A DNA stretch of 64,000 nt from Leptasterias polaris (GCA_037783415.1 JAZGTN010000046.1:7260501-7324500); one strand, 5' to 3'. Counted from the first letter of the stretch, positions 19,193-31,703 are shown. Notes: a model not told the origin generated them from the letters alone. Made by a program: numbers and translations.

Positions 19193-20071
19193 ATACAGAA
19201 TGAACACACACACTCTGTCCTGTTTTTGTGTCCCAAGAGAAGGACTATAATTCTAAAATCTTAGAGTTATTCGGGGATTATACTAAACGGTCTTCACTGG
19301 AGTGAAATTCACAAAAGGTTTACAATAAACCGTATATCATGGTAAAACAAACAAACTAATTATATAGTTGATGTATAAAATTAATCAATGAATAAAATAA
19401 ACAAAACATTTTATAAAAAAATTATATATAAATAAGAAAACAACTCAGGTGAAGATCCACAGGATCCCTGCTCCAACAATAGTAAGATTTGTTTTTGAAT
19501 AACATTTTGCAGAGGTTATTAGGCCTATCTGTAGTTTCATCCTATTTGTCAAAATAAAGGGTTTGTACAAAAAATAATACAATCAACTCACAGGGAAATA
19601 AAGAAGTACCTTATAAGAAACACAGCATACAAAACCTGAACAAACTGGTTCAAATCGAATTCACATCCCTAGCCGCTTAATGTTTTTCAACCTGACCCAA
19701 TGTTTTTTCTTTCTTTATCTTTTCTGGGCTTGGCGAGTCTGCCATGGTCTTCCTTCTTGTGCATAAAGTTTGAGTCTTCAAAAGGGAATCTAAAAGTAAT
19801 CAAATGTTCACTGTTGTCATTATAAGATCACCATCGCCAACATAATGGAAACTAAAGATTCAAAGATTTTGGTCCCCTCTTGGCCTTGATTACTGTACGG
19901 TTGTAATAATTAAAACGAGCATCGAGGAAGAGTATATACTAAAGTAACCATATTCCTTAAACCAAAAGGTTCTGCTTTATGATAAGATAAGAATAGATAT
20001 ATGGATAGGCACCCTGTTTAGAAGCTTTATTTTTATTAGTTTGCAACTTAGATGAAATACAAAATTTTATA
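19193..20071. other. No gene recognised
   Basis: This AT-rich spacer has no protein-like ORF on either strand and no strong internal repeat. Confidence 0.6.
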
Positions 20072-20079
20072 AGGGATAG

Positions 20080-20770
20080 CAAGGGCGTCGATCGCTACTG
20101 AAAAGTAGGGGGGACGGGCGAGAAGTCTTGAAAAAAATACATCTTACATTAATTGCACCCCACACCATTACTTTTACATATCCATTTTAATATGCTTCGG
20201 GAGTCCGGCGTTTATCGTGTGTCAGCGTGAAACTCTTCGAAAAAACAAAATACTGGATTTTTACTACATTTTGTGCGTTGTATGTGCGATAGTAACAAAA
20301 TGTAACACATTTGCACGTGCGCGCACACACAGACTTCCTTTTATTGTGTGGAGGGATCGTGTACCGTACATTTATAGCATACACAAACGACGCATAACTT
20401 GAATGATAACAAGGTATGTAAGCGGGATTTTGGCGTTCATGTCTTGGACGAAACTTGTCGTCTATTTCTAGAACGGAAATAGGCCCAAAATACCATTCTG
20501 CGCGTGGTCCATCAGAAAAAAAGATGAAAATGAAGAAAACATTTCACCGTTTGTTCGCTATTCTTTTATTTGAGAACAAATTGTAATGAAATATTAAATC
20601 AAGAAAATGGTGTATAAAAATTTGTATATTTTGTTGCATATTTCTAACGAACAGTCAATCCAAAAGTGGGGGGGGGGGGGACATCTGATATGCTGTCCCC
20701 CCCAGTCTAAAAAGTGGGGGGGGGGGGGGGGGGACATGTCCCCCCCGTCCCCCACCCATCGACGCCCTTG
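20080..20770. mobile_element. Non-autonomous hAT-like element, 691 bp
   Basis: The ends are mirror copies of CAAGGGCGTCGAT (20080-20092 and 20758-20770), followed inward by G-rich runs (including about 18 consecutive G near 20716-20733). Flanks AGGGATAG (20072-20079) and AGGTATAG (20771-20778) match at 7 of 8 positions, the size expected for a hAT target duplication. The CA start and subterminal G tracts resemble the element at 48599. No transposase is encoded. Confidence 0.75.
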
Positions 20771-20778
20771 AGGTATAG

Positions 20779-21496
20779 ACGTGAAATGGGAAAGGTTGCA
20801 AACAAAAATAGTCTATAAAAAATATATAATTCTTTGGTCCCTTATTTGGACTGAATATGGACCTGTTTTTTTTTATGTCTTCCCTTGTTTTCTTTTTAAA
20901 CAGTAAATTTTGTAGCAAAACAAAAGTCAGTCTCTATTCAAATTGTTTTTTCTACATTATCAAAGTATCAGTCAGTCATTCAAAGCATTAAAATTAAAGA
21001 TCAACAAACAAGCATGACATTGAATCTTGAGACTCGAGAGGTTTATGTGGAACGGGACACATTTTCATTGTTGGCAACCCCATTATTTATTCATGCGTCC
21101 AACAATAATATTCAGATTTCAGTACGTCAGTATAATCATAGAGGTCCACCATGGTATGAGCATGGAAGGTAAACTGTGTAAAGTTAAATAAGTTAACGTC
21201 TGTCGTAACGAACGTTTGTACTATGTCACAGTTGTTCATGCTGTTTGTGTACGCTAGTATGCAGTTGTACTTATAGTAAGGTACGGAAGGCCTAACGACG
21301 TCCAGATCTTGCCGTTACAGATTCGTTCAGAATTATCTTTAAAAATACCATTTGTGCTTAATATTTCTAAACCCCAAATTACTCACGGGTGAAAAAGTTT
21401 TCCTCTTTATTGCTTCGATTGGTGTAGCCGTATCAAGCACATGTCTTTACACATTTTGACAATAGATTTCAACAGACATTGACAGATGAGAAGGTA
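20779..21496. other. No gene recognised
   Basis: This is AT-rich spacer without a supported ORF or repeat. Short open stretches have no recognisable motif. Confidence 0.6.
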
Positions 21497-21505
21497 CCTT
21501 CGATG

Positions 21506-23035
21506 CAGTCACACCTTGACGTTTTAGCCAGCGTATGCCGACGTATCAAAATTTCTCTAAAACGCCGGCATACGCTGAACTATCGATGTTTTTTCAAATT
21601 TAGGGCGTATACATAGCGTATTCAAAACGAGTTGGACGTAGTATACATAACGTAATAGGGTCATTCCATGTCAGACCAACGCACTTTTTTACCTTATGTC
21701 TTCCGATTTTGAAAAAAAAAGTTGTGCTTGTAGGTCCTAATGAGCAATGAATGCACACCAAGTTTTAGCCCAATCCGACCTACCATGTGGTCGGGGCAGA
21801 AACCACAAAAATCTGACATTTTTAGAGTAAAATACCACCCTTTTGGTACAAATATGTCATAACCATGTTAATTTTCATCAAACCTATGCAAATTTGGTAA
21901 AATAATGTGAATTGCATGCTCAAATCAATTCTTTTGTCAAAAATAAATTTTGTGAAAATTAGGTCACCGTGACCTTTATTATGTTATCGTGACCTTTGAC
22001 CCAATTTTTGTAATAATGTATCATTCCGAAAATCAACGAAATGAAAATGACTTGATAGAGCATGTCTTCCTCTCAGAATCCACTAAGAAAAAATTGGGGT
22101 CTTCAAAATTTACAACTTTATGACTATTTTTGTACAGTTGGTAGGTTACAAATTAGTCAATTTATAGACTTTACATTAGAAATCCACTAATTGGTGTGCA
22201 TTCATTGCTCATAAGGACCTACAAGCACAGCAATTTTTTTCAAAATCGGAAAACATAAGGTAAAAAAGTGCGCTGGTCTGACGTGGAATGACCCAATAGT
22301 AACTTATATAGAACGTTTCGATAACTTATATATAACTTATACCAACGAATGCTTGGCGTGTTGCCGGCGTTCATAACTTATGCCCCAACGATAGTCTAAC
22401 TTCATAGCGCGCGGCAGCGTATCGCCGACGATCACGTGTCGTAGCCTATAAAAAGGCCGCCGCTCGACGATTCAAATCATAACCGCACTAGACATCGCAG
22501 TATCCTCCTGCGAACCCCATTTTTATGATAGGCCTATACCAATTCCCCTAAACGCTGCCGATACGCCATTATACGGTAGCTGTAAGTTCAGTAAGTTCTG
22601 TGGTCGTCCGGAACACGTCAAAACGTCTATACTTATACGCCAATATGCGTTGGAGATAAGTTCGACATACATGTAGGTTCAAATCACGTTACTCATAGTC
22701 ATAGGTTAAAAATCAGTTTTAGGTACGCTTGATATTATCTCGAGGTCTTTCGACTTATGAGTAACTTACAAGTAACGTGTGTGAACGTGTGTCAACGATC
22801 GCATAACTTACATAAACTTATGGCCCGCGTATGCGGGACGTGAGCCATACGCTGGCATAAGTGGAAGTTTTTTGTGGATGCACACAATTTTTCGACGACC
22901 TCACCGTACAACGACGTATACCAGCGTACTTCAGCGTGCTCTTAACTTATACAAAACTTATCCATAACTTATTCGACGTATTCGCAAAATTTTTCATACG
23001 TCAGCATACGCTGCAAACGTCAAGGTGTGACAGGG
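21506..23035. mobile_element. DNA transposon D with TIRs (GTCACACCTTGACGTTT) and a nested element
   Basis: The ends carry GTCACACCTTGACGTTT and its mirror AACGTCAAGGTGTGAC, continuing with AGCGTATGC(C/T)GACGTAT. Flanks CCTTCGATG (21497-21505) and CTTTCGATG (23037-23045) form a near-perfect 9-bp pair, suggesting an 8-9-bp target duplication. The interior repeats AACTTAT/ATAAGTT-type motifs many times (for example near 22300-22370, 22800-22840 and 22950-22970), as expected of subterminal protein-binding repeats. A 637-bp palindromic element sits inside at 21658. CCTATAAAAAGGCC near 22446 resembles a TATA box. Confidence 0.7.
21658..22347 (+). mobile_element. C-family palindromic element, copy 1 (internally deleted)
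   Basis: The core (21658-22294) begins GGGTCATTCCATGTCAGACC and ends with the mirror sequence. The mirror arm extends about 100 bp inward on the right and matches 51495-52539 in sequence. The next 53 bp (22295-22347) are also shared exactly, in reverse complement, with 51442-51494, so the mobile unit seems to include this tail. No coding region is present. Inside are VDR-like direct GTGACCTTT repeats (about 21970-22000). Confidence 0.8.
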
Positions 23036-23045
23036 CCTTTCGATG

Positions 23046-23555
23046 TTGTTTTTGCCTACTACGTGCAACACGGCCGCACCACCCGCACGTCAGACCGCCA
23101 AACGAGGCCAGTGCACCCTCTAGTTATTATATAGCTCTATGATCAAGTGTGACTTTGAAATATCCAACTAACGAATACAACTTTAATGCCAAACGTGTCA
23201 AGAACGAATGACAACTTACACGAACGTACACTCAAATTTCCCAAAACGTCGGGCACACGTTTTAATAGCTCTATTCATAACAGTGCGACAGACGCTTTAG
23301 ACGCGTAGAGCACGTTGTCAAAGACATATCAAGTCATGGAGTAACTGATGGCCCCCTCTCATTCTTTTTCGATCTTGTGATATGTCTTACGGTATGCAAT
23401 TTAGGGTGACCATAGCCCATCTGAAAGTATTTTTGTATTGTCTTGTATCGTTATGTGGGATGAATGAATAATACCAAAAATTTGAAATGCATTGCATCGA
23501 AATGGTAAATGTGACAAAATTAAGCGTAAAATCATAGGTGGGACAATGGTGGTCT
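23046..23555. other. No gene recognised; repeat-like fragment
   Basis: No protein-like ORF. The stretch near 23345-23415 (CCCCTCTCATTCTTTTTCG, ATCTTGTGATAT, TTTAGGGTGACC) resembles 17960-18035, so it is a piece of an interspersed family. Confidence 0.5.
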
Positions 23556-23559
23556 TAAA

Positions 23560-25108
23560 ATGTTAGACTTGGAATGTATTCGAAAAAGTCTAAAATGTAC
23601 ATGGGTCAAAAGGCTTTTGAATGAGCCGCAGACCGTTATAAATTGGAAGTATTTGATTAAAAAACAGCAAGTTATTAAACTCAACTTGGTCTCAGAGATA
23701 TCTTATAAAAAATAAGTGTCTCCCCTAAGGATTTCCCATTCCATATATTAAAGGATCAATTTCTAATTGATGTCATAAGAGCATGGTTGGAGTTTAAGTA
23801 CCAAACCAAGTTGGAAGAAGGTGAATCTCAAAAAAATAATATTTTATCTGAGGTTATATGGTATAATTCCAATATAACAGTTAATAATAGATGTTTATTT
23901 TATAAGTCATGGGTCTTTGAGGGAATTAGGCCTTTAAGGATATTTGTTTAGAACATGGATGTCTCCTATCCTACGAAGAATTTTAGGTTAAATACAAAAA
24001 TGTTAGCTGTACATTTATTATTTTTTATGGGTTGCTAAAAGGTATTCAAAAACAGTGGATAGATGCGTTAAGGTCAGGACAATAATGTTCCCACCGATGA
24101 TCCACCTGTCCTGATTTCTGAATAATGTAAACAAACCCCCAAAAAATCAAAAATGGTTTATAAAAACTTTGCTCAATCAATTTGCCAGCAACTTTTGAAG
24201 TGTCAAGACAAGTGGACTTACTTATTGGGTAATATTCAAAACTGGAGTGCCATTTACGAAGCTCCATTTGTTGCCACAAAAGATCCAAAACTACAGTATT
24301 TTCAATTTATCAATTTAAATTTATTCTTGTTCTTGTTCCTACAAACACATTCTTATACAAAATTGGAAGAAAAGAAACAGAAATGTGCTTCTTCTGCAAT
24401 GAAAAGCCGGAAAGGTTACTGCATTTATTCTGGGAATGTGGTGATTGAAGTGAAAGTTTTTGGGGAACAAGTACTTGAGTGGTTAAATGGGACAGTATTT
24501 AAGAATAACACTATTACTTTTAATGTGAAAGAAATATGTTTTGGATTTTCAAAAGACTTGTCTTTGCTCGTTACTCTTATTATAATTCTTGCAAAGAAGT
24601 TTCTTTTCAACAAGAAATATCAGGAAGAAAAAATACTGAATATAGTAGCTTTTAAGAACTTTACACGTACGTTTTATATTACTGAAGAGTGTATGGCAAT
24701 AGCTAAGGGTTTGGATTATCAGGTAAAACAAAAGTGGAAGAATATGGTTTGATTTGTACTATCTTTCAGATGCAGGTCTTGTATGATTTATAATTCACTT
24801 GTAACTTGAACTCTAAGTATTGTTGTTGATTGAGAGAGATGGAGAGGCCAGTTAAATAGAAAGATAAATAAAGAATCGTATAAGTTTTGGAGATCTTCCA
24901 GGTGGATGTGTTGTCATGCAGGACTAACATCTGATAAAAGAAGAAAAAACTGTATATAAAATAGGCTCTAGTCTTCAGTTGTTCTTTCGTTTTGTTTGTC
25001 CTTTGTTTGTTACCTTTGTCTATGTCTGCCTGTCTTGTGTTTTTGGAGTTGTTGTTTTTGTTTTTTTCTGTCTTGCAAATAATATAAATAAATAAATAAA
25101 AAACAACC
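23560..25108 (+). mobile_element. Tx1/L1-type LINE, 5-prime-truncated 3-prime end
   Basis: Decayed ORF2 sequence (about 23560-24755) is followed by a 3-prime UTR and an (AAAT)n tail ending near 25108. The tail and truncation are typical of target-primed reverse transcription. No endonuclease or RT palm remains. Frameshifts and stops break the first half; the last 199 codons are open. Confidence 0.75.
24153..24752 (+). pseudogene. Tx1/L1-type LINE ORF2 C-terminal segment
   Basis: The open stretch encodes NWSAIYEAPFVATKDPKLQY and FQFINLN (residues ~30-55), QKCASSAMKSRKG and FWECG-like residues in a neighbouring frame, and then LVTLIIILAKKFLFNKKYQE. L1/Tx1 ORF2 C-termini have WxxIYxxPFxxTxDxKLxxFQFRxxHRIL, a C..C...ET..HLFWxC zinc motif, and a helix before AKYxIxxxK. 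The zinc motif is split by a frameshift near 24385 (FCNEKPERL... in another frame). Upstream pieces (SLKCTWVKRLLNEPQTVINW, NILSEVIWYNSNITVNNRCL, FYKSWVFEGIRPLRIF) belong to the same protein. Not a host gene. Confidence 0.75.
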
Positions 25109-25590
25109 TTTTGGTTAGCCAATCAGCGTTGATTTTCAGTGTTTCCCTCCATTTTTGTACAGGGAGGTGTTGGTTCATAACTGATTTTTACAAGGCGAAA
25201 TTTGAAACATGGCGTCATTGGTTTTTTCAACAACTAACGGATCTTTACATTCCAAGAAGGAACTTTTCGTCCAAGATCCCATTTTTCTCAGAATGATGTC
25301 ATCAGACGTTTTGGATGTTGACAAATTTAGCACTGGAAGGGTATCGATTACAATAGCAATTTACCCCATTTTAACGTGAGGTTAAAAAGACTTGTAATTT
25401 TCCCCCCACTTTTATGAGAACTCTCTCTATTGGAAAATGAGTACGTATCACAAAATTAAATTGGTCATTCCTTTCCTTTCCCTTCAATACACATCGGTGT
25501 AAGCGTAACTAAAATACAAAGATATATTCTTTATACCCGATGCAAAATTAACACGTGAATGTATTAAATCGTTACGGTATACCGCTGCTA
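25109..25590. other. No gene recognised
   Basis: AT-rich spacer. TTAGCCAATCAGCGTTG near 25116 resembles 18181-18196, hinting at a shared repeat fragment. Confidence 0.5.
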
Positions 25591-25597
25591 GCCATCG

Positions 25598-25837
25598 GGC
25601 TTGCTCGGTGGTCTAGTGGTAAGCCATCTGCTCTAGCAATGTAAAGGTCGTGTGATTTATCTTGGGGTTTTTCCACAGTACTCGTGAAAGTACTGAGTGG
25701 ACAGTACTTAATACACTTCGGTGAAATAGTAAAACAGCAATATATTTGGCCAACCAAATATACATGACATATGAAGATATGAAGAAACAATATTCTTCTA
25801 CGAAACACTGTCCTTTCAAATAAAATAAAATAAAACT
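25598..25837 (+). mobile_element. tRNA-derived SINE
   Basis: The head GCTCGGTGGTCTAGTGGTAA has a good RNA polymerase III A-box (TGGTCTAGTGG). It is followed by CATCTGCTCTAGCAATG, an anticodon-stem-like stretch, and AAGGTCGTGTGATT, a decayed B-box. The body contains CAGTACTCGTGAAAGTACTG and the tail is (AAAAT)n at 25818-25837. This architecture (tRNA head, unrelated body, short A-rich repeat tail) is that of a SINE. It is non-coding and depends on LINE machinery. Confidence 0.8.
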
Positions 25838-28600
25838 CTTCATAAGGTAATTTATGGAAACAAATACCAGCATTGAAACCAGATGTACAAATAAAAAATA
25901 TGTATCTATCTGTTTCATACGGTTTTATTAAAAGATGTTAAATTTAATGAGTACTTGACTAAATCTCCCCATAAAATTACCACCTTACCTGGAAGTAGCG
26001 AGACACCAATCGTTGGCAATGTGGGCGTCAACCCTGGAAACAAACACAAAGAGACAAGTGAAGCTTGATTTTATAAACCATCAATTATTAGGTTCAGTTA
26101 GTTATTTCAAATCAAAGCAAAGATATTGCAATGCTTGGGTTTTTACAGGCATGTTTTCTCACTCTTTCTTTAAGCGGATCCTTTGTACAGAGAATAAGAT
26201 CTCAACAACTCATAGGACCTTTACGAGGAGGATATCACGACAATAATGAAAATAAGTTTACGATTATTGGAATCTGGCAGAGACATTTTAAATTCAGTGG
26301 CGGGGGGGGGGCAATCAGGAAAAATACATAACTGTTTTGTTTTTAAGATTCGAAACCATTGATCTTTGCATTTGTTTTATTGTCTTTCTTTGTTCATACT
26401 AAGGGGGTCAATGGAGTCCCCCCCCCCCCTACTCCACTGTGCGTAGGGAAGGAAATGTTGCTCTCACTTTCGGAACCTTATGGAGACCAAGGACAAAACA
26501 ATAAAGGGAAAACAAAAGGTCTCCACATAGAAATTCTCCAAACCGGGGTGCTCCACAAGGAAATATGTGTAGACAGTCTATGGGAAACTGTTAAGTGCAG
26601 GGGGCAAAGGAAAGAACAAAAGAGTGCTCCACAAGGATGCATTTTTGAGAATGCGTGAGCAGACGGATGTTGAACGTTGATGGATCATGTTAACATACAT
26701 CGACATGGAATGCAGCAGGCCTGTAACGTTTATCCACCATTATGTATATCTTAAATTGGCCCGGCTGTTTTGTACTAAGCATCCAACTAGGTCACTAGAT
26801 AGACACAATCCTTGAGAGACCGGGTAAAAATGCACCAAGGCAGTGGAAGAAAGACAAACAGTAAGCCCGACAGGCAGCCACCGGCATTGTATGTAAAGCA
26901 CTCTCGATCGTTCATTTTTCACTTCATTAATCAGACACGTCTCGAAATAACATACTGCATACTGAATTGTCTGCATATTACTTCCAGATCAATACGACAA
27001 ACACAAGCCTTTCGTATTATGGTCTCTCCATGTGTAATTTGGGGGCGGAACGAGTAGACTCAATTGCATGCAGTTGTGCCTGCACATTTGTAACTTTTAA
27101 TAGTTAGTCACTTAAAATACAACCTGTTAAAAAAATGCACAACAACTTCTATTCGGGCATTTCGTCAATGCAAACATAACTCACCCAGTGACAGCAACAC
27201 ACTGTTGACTTTTTAATGCAGTCTTTACAATAATAAGCATAATTACCAATAAAAATAGCAATGTGTTTTGTTATGATCACAGTGGTCACAGGTTGAACCA
27301 TCTGATTTCTTTTTTGAATTCCTTTCAGCCACGTATTGCCGAACTTTCTAGTTAAGCTGTTCCTTTTTGCTGGATTGTTCTCGGCCAGCTGAATTCCTAA
27401 GTTTTTTATTTTTATCTATATAGCAAGTGGTCGCACTTAAATTTAGTTCTAATGTGCGTATATAAGGCATTGGCGCCCTCCTTCGACTCACAGCTCGGGA
27501 TGGGATGCTGACCGGCCACACCACGGGAATTGACGGCTCTATACTACCACTAGCAGGCCGATATTTGGGAGTAGTCGCTGGCTTCATGCTGTGCTCTTGC
27601 TGGGGCTTAGTTAGCCATATGCAGGACTCTTTAATCACATTATAAAGGCATTGGAAGATTTCGCTCTTGCTGCACCTGATCACTATTTAGTTTCAATTTG
27701 TATATCTTGAGCAGCTCAGTCTGTTTAGCATTAGTTTCTTGTTCCATCACATTAAGGAATTTACATTTACTGTCTTTGAAAACAGCGTTACAAACATTGT
27801 TTCAGCGTTACGTTTTTAACAAGACTTCAAAACTGGTAGGCCTACATAATTTTATTCTAAATTTATAATTCCCTGTAAAAAAATATCATAAATGCCATAT
27901 TGTACCTGTATCTTGACAAAATCCACACGAGAAGAGATGCAGAACAATAATTCCTTGAGTGAAGTAGAAATTAAATACGCCACCTTGATTCCTGTCCATT
28001 GCGAGGAGTGGTTCAGCAGCGCCGTTTGCAATATGAAAACCTGGATGAGTGGTCGCGCGCTCAATGAGTAATGTATGCAGCTATAGCTGTGTTGATGTGT
28101 ACTGTGTTTGTTGAATCGCAACACACTGGTGTCACGCCCATGACCTTCATCAAGAACAAACAACGAGTGACACAATGAACGTGCTGGGAAACTAGAGGTC
28201 TATATCGATGTGTCTGGCCGTAAATCAGCACCATTTATTGTGTCTCCAACAGTGTATACCAGTCCAATATTATTCATGCAAGTCATGCTTTATATTTCAG
28301 ATATCAATGTCAGAGTTTTTATTTTTATTTCTTATTTTTGTTTTGACGCACACTCAAATGATGTAAGGGAAGAACGCAAAATTAAACATGAGTTATTACC
28401 GGTGTTTTTTTTAAGTAGCACTTGATGGATGTGATCATCTGCTCATTAACTTACAGGTCAGTGCATAAAAATGTCTTTGTCAAGAGAAATATTCACATCA
28501 GAGAATCTTCCTAGGTGGACATAAAAAGGAACTATTCAAGACAGACTTAACCCTTAATCACCCTTACTGTGGATAATTGGGCTTTGTTAAGATATGTTTC
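25838..28600. other. Gene-poor spacer with G/C homopolymers
   Basis: I found no ORF with recognisable domains or convincing splice-bounded exons on either strand. G and C runs occur near 26301 and 26419. The longest open stretches (27348-27683 minus, 27852-28175 minus) are low-complexity or unlike any family I know. Host introns or unannotated non-coding genes could lie here undetected. Confidence 0.55.
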
Positions 28601-28606
28601 TACTCA

Positions 28607-28812
28607 GTCAGTTTCCCTTGGTCGATTTTTGGGGACACACTGGCTTCGTTGTGCTATTTAGGCTACAATATAGACCAAAACATGACTCTGAAGGTCTTCC
28701 AGGAATGGAAAAGAACGGTTCCTAAAAGAAACCATCAAATGTTGCCTTTATCGAGTATTTTTCAAAAAACGAAGGTCATGTGGGTTATCCAAACCACATT
28801 TTTGGTTGGGAC
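28607..28812 (+). repeat. Interspersed repeat E, copy 1
   Basis: This segment matches 48225-48412 in reverse complement. Shared blocks include GACTC(T/C)(G/A)AAGGTCTTCCAGGAATGG, GAACGGTTCCTAAAAGAAACC, GTGGGTTATCC(A/G)AACCACATTT and a GGTTGG/GGTTCA end. Neither copy has a conserved reading frame. The outer limits are not fixed. Confidence 0.75.
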
Positions 28813-29339
28813 CCTCGTGATCTTTGGAGTTAGTTTTACTTCCAGCAGCATGAAAGTAAATTAATGCACCAAATGTAACCAAAATGTTTTTAAACATTGA
28901 GGCCCTATGTACTAATTTGACAAAAAAGACTATATGTATTCAACTTATGGATACAAGTTCTAAATATTTATGAAAATTCAAACGTACGATTTTATTTCAG
29001 AGAGTCCTAGCACCGGAAGCACCCCCAAGTTAATGTTTGTTGTTGCGGGTTTGTCAGTCGGTATACACCTAGCTGTTCGAAAAATCCGCTGTTTCAAAAT
29101 CGCAACTTTTCAATAAGGCTCCGTGTATACGTTCCTTTCCCCTAATCTTTACGGCATTTCCTGATAATTGAATAAGATTTATACTGTCAAAACATAGGAA
29201 TAACACTTTTGTTATATGGACGGTGCAAATGTTGAAACAATTTCGTGGGGGAAAAGGCCGAAATACGGAGCCCCGAAAGGGAAAAAAATAAATTAAAAAC
29301 CCGAAAAGGTGAACAAAAGAGAAAAAACTCAAAATATTA
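28813..29339. other. No gene recognised
   Basis: Mixed-composition spacer. No ORF, RNA gene or strong repeat supported. Confidence 0.5.
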
Positions 29340-30050
29340 TTTCATACCCTCAAATTAATATTTTGCTCCCTCAACAACAAAAACCCTTTCTCTAGAGACA
29401 CGCAAAATCCGAACCAAACACATTTTGTTCCCTTTTCAATCCCTCAAAATAAAATGTTGGCCCGAGAAATATTGTTTTGTGAACGAAATATTTTTTGGTG
29501 AACGAAATACGTTTTCTAGGTAACGAAATAGATTCTAAAAATATGCTTTCATTCCCTCTAATTACGCTTTCGTTCCCTCAAATTATACTTTCATTCTTTC
29601 GAATTACGTTTTCGTTCCCTCAATATAGGCCTATGCCTTCTTTCCCCCAAAATACGCTTTCGTTTCCTCAAGATATGCTTTCGATCCCTCAAGATATGCT
29701 TTCGGTCCCTCAAGATCAGTTTCGTTCCCTCACGATTCCGTTCAGGTGAAGGAATAATGTGTCTGACTTTACGCCAATGCTGGAAATGGCCAAGAGATTC
29801 GACCACACCATCAACGATATTGAAAATGTTTTCTGTGCATTTCTGATGATGTTTTACATTTAAATGACTGGTTTCATCCCAGCTAAATTGTCTAAGACTA
29901 TTTGAACCTTTTTGCCTTTTTTATTAATTGTTTAAAACAATTTATTCAGTCCCTAGATATCATAATTAATTTGAAGGAACAAAATAACGCTTCCAAGGAA
30001 TGAAATAACAATTCGGGGAACAAAACATTTTTAAGGTACAAATATCTTTA
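29340..30050. repeat. Degenerate minisatellite (TTCGTTCCCTCAAxATATGCT, ~21-22 bp) with inverted outer copies
   Basis: From about 29545 to 29745 a unit like TTTCGTTCCCTCAAAATACGC recurs about nine times with drift. On both sides the opposite-strand form GAACGAAATA / GGAACAAAATA occurs (29478-29530 and 29970-30030), so the whole block is roughly mirror-symmetric. Frames encode LSFPQ-type heptads only because the period is near a multiple of three. Confidence 0.75.
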
Positions 30051-30687
30051 AAAAATAGACACCTGTCCCTTTGGGGGCTTTCTGTACCAAAAGTAAAACC
30101 TGGTCGTGACCGTCGAGGAGGGGATTACGATTGCATTTCAACTCATTTTTTTTCTATGCAAAAGTAGTAGGCCATAAGTGTTGCATGTTTATCAGTCACC
30201 TTTGGATTGATTATGCTTTTTGGACTTTTACTCGTTGTTCTACGATATTTTGGGTTTGTTTCTTTGTGTTTTTAGGGACGTGGATGTCGAAAAACGTACA
30301 ACTCGTGCATTATGTCAATTGTTAATACACGCCTTTGAGCTGGGTGGATATTTAGACTGGATCCTCATTCTTTGCCATAGTAATAACATTTACATAAACA
30401 GAGAACCAGTCTACTTGCAACTTAGCGCAGCAATATCCCGGTAAAAAAAAAGAGACAATTGCGGCTGGTAAAGCGTTTACGCTGACCTTTGACCGCTTTT
30501 GTTTGGTTTCGATCAATTCTCGTTAATTAAGTAACATTTTTGTCTATGATTCTACATCACTAAATTACGTAAACAGTAAACTGGTGTGCTCCTTTAACCA
30601 TTTTGGGGGAATCCTAGATTTATCATGAGGCGAGGTCTTTGCAGATAATTTACTTTTATGCTTTCTGTATGGTGGCCCTGAAGGGAC

Positions 30688-30762
30688 ACGCATATCGCAA
30701 ATATCTTTGCAAATATTTGCAATGTCGCAAATATCTTTGCAAATATCTTTGCAAATAATTAT
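30688..30762. repeat. Short tandem repeat (GCAAATATCTTT, 12 bp)
   Basis: CGCAAATATCTTTGCAAATAT recurs about five times with small gaps. The unit contains AAATATTT-like palindromic parts. No gene is nearby. Confidence 0.8.
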
Positions 30763-31703
30763 GCCAGCCGAAACGCCAATTGATTTCGTCCAGATTTTTT
30801 TTTTTCACTATAATTTTTGTTCTGTCTAACCGGCCTTTTAGACTAGTCGGATTTCTGAAAAAGAGCCCTGGATAAGGTTCGAGGGGCATTTTGGGGTAAA
30901 AGTGGGGAACCAGACTTTTTAACATAATTCAGGTATGCTGAATCCGATAAACCCGGTTCCCAAGCGAAATTTTGAAATTTTGACCTTCTAATTTGCATAA
31001 GTAAAATGGCCGCTAATTAGCCAATTTTTGACCTTTCTTGAACCATTTCTTGCAATAATTCTGTAACCAAGCAAGCGAAAATGAAAAGTGATGTGTCTGT
31101 ACCTAGATGTCGAATGTCACAGAATAGTATTAGAACATTTATGAAGTAATTAGTGGTAATTAATACTCATAATATGCAAATTAGTGGCCGCCATTACAGA
31201 AAAATCGTTTTTCTCCCATATCTTTTAAACTAGGTGAGCAAACGTGACAAATGAAGTGTCTTTACCTATTGTTTTGAGGGTCAAGCAATAAGTCAATGAT
31301 ATGCCAGATGATTAATTATGCACACGAGCTGGTTAGACTACAAATGATTAATTATGCAAATTAGCAAGTATTGCTATCAATGAATTTCATAACGATTCTT
31401 ATATCAATGCTCAATGATTAGGTTCCCAACTTTACCCCCGATCTCTACTTGATGCTAATACAGGTATGACGGGGCAATCGGTCTCACTCACAATCTCCCT
31501 CATCTTTAGTTGGGTATAGAAGAAACTGTTTGGTTGACAAGAACCGTATTCATACAAGGAGTTAGATCATCAATCTGTTGCTGATATGCACACATTGCTG
31601 TGCATTGTATAAACCCAGATTTGCAGCATTTGCAACGCCATGTCTTGCATTGCTTCTATCATGAACACATAATCAATTCCATGTTAACTTTCAGGGATTG
31701 GAC
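30763..31703. other. AT-rich spacer, no gene recognised
   Basis: Two loosely similar blocks each contain TGCAAATTAG and (T)GGCCGC(T/C)(A/T), at about 30995-31020 and 31175-31195, plus ATTAATTATGCA forms near 31310-31355. This could be a decayed duplication, but the borders are unclear. Confidence 0.4.

Noticed and set aside
24153..24752. Host gene of 199 codons
   Set aside because: Motifs match the C-terminus of a Tx1/L1-type ORF2, and a 3-prime tail follows.
26013..26331. Possible signal-peptide exon
   Set aside because: A hydrophobic run exists in one frame, but no donor-bounded exon or partner domain is seen.
27348..28175. Two minus-strand ORFs of 107-111 codons
   Set aside because: No recognisable domain, no splice context, composition like spacer.
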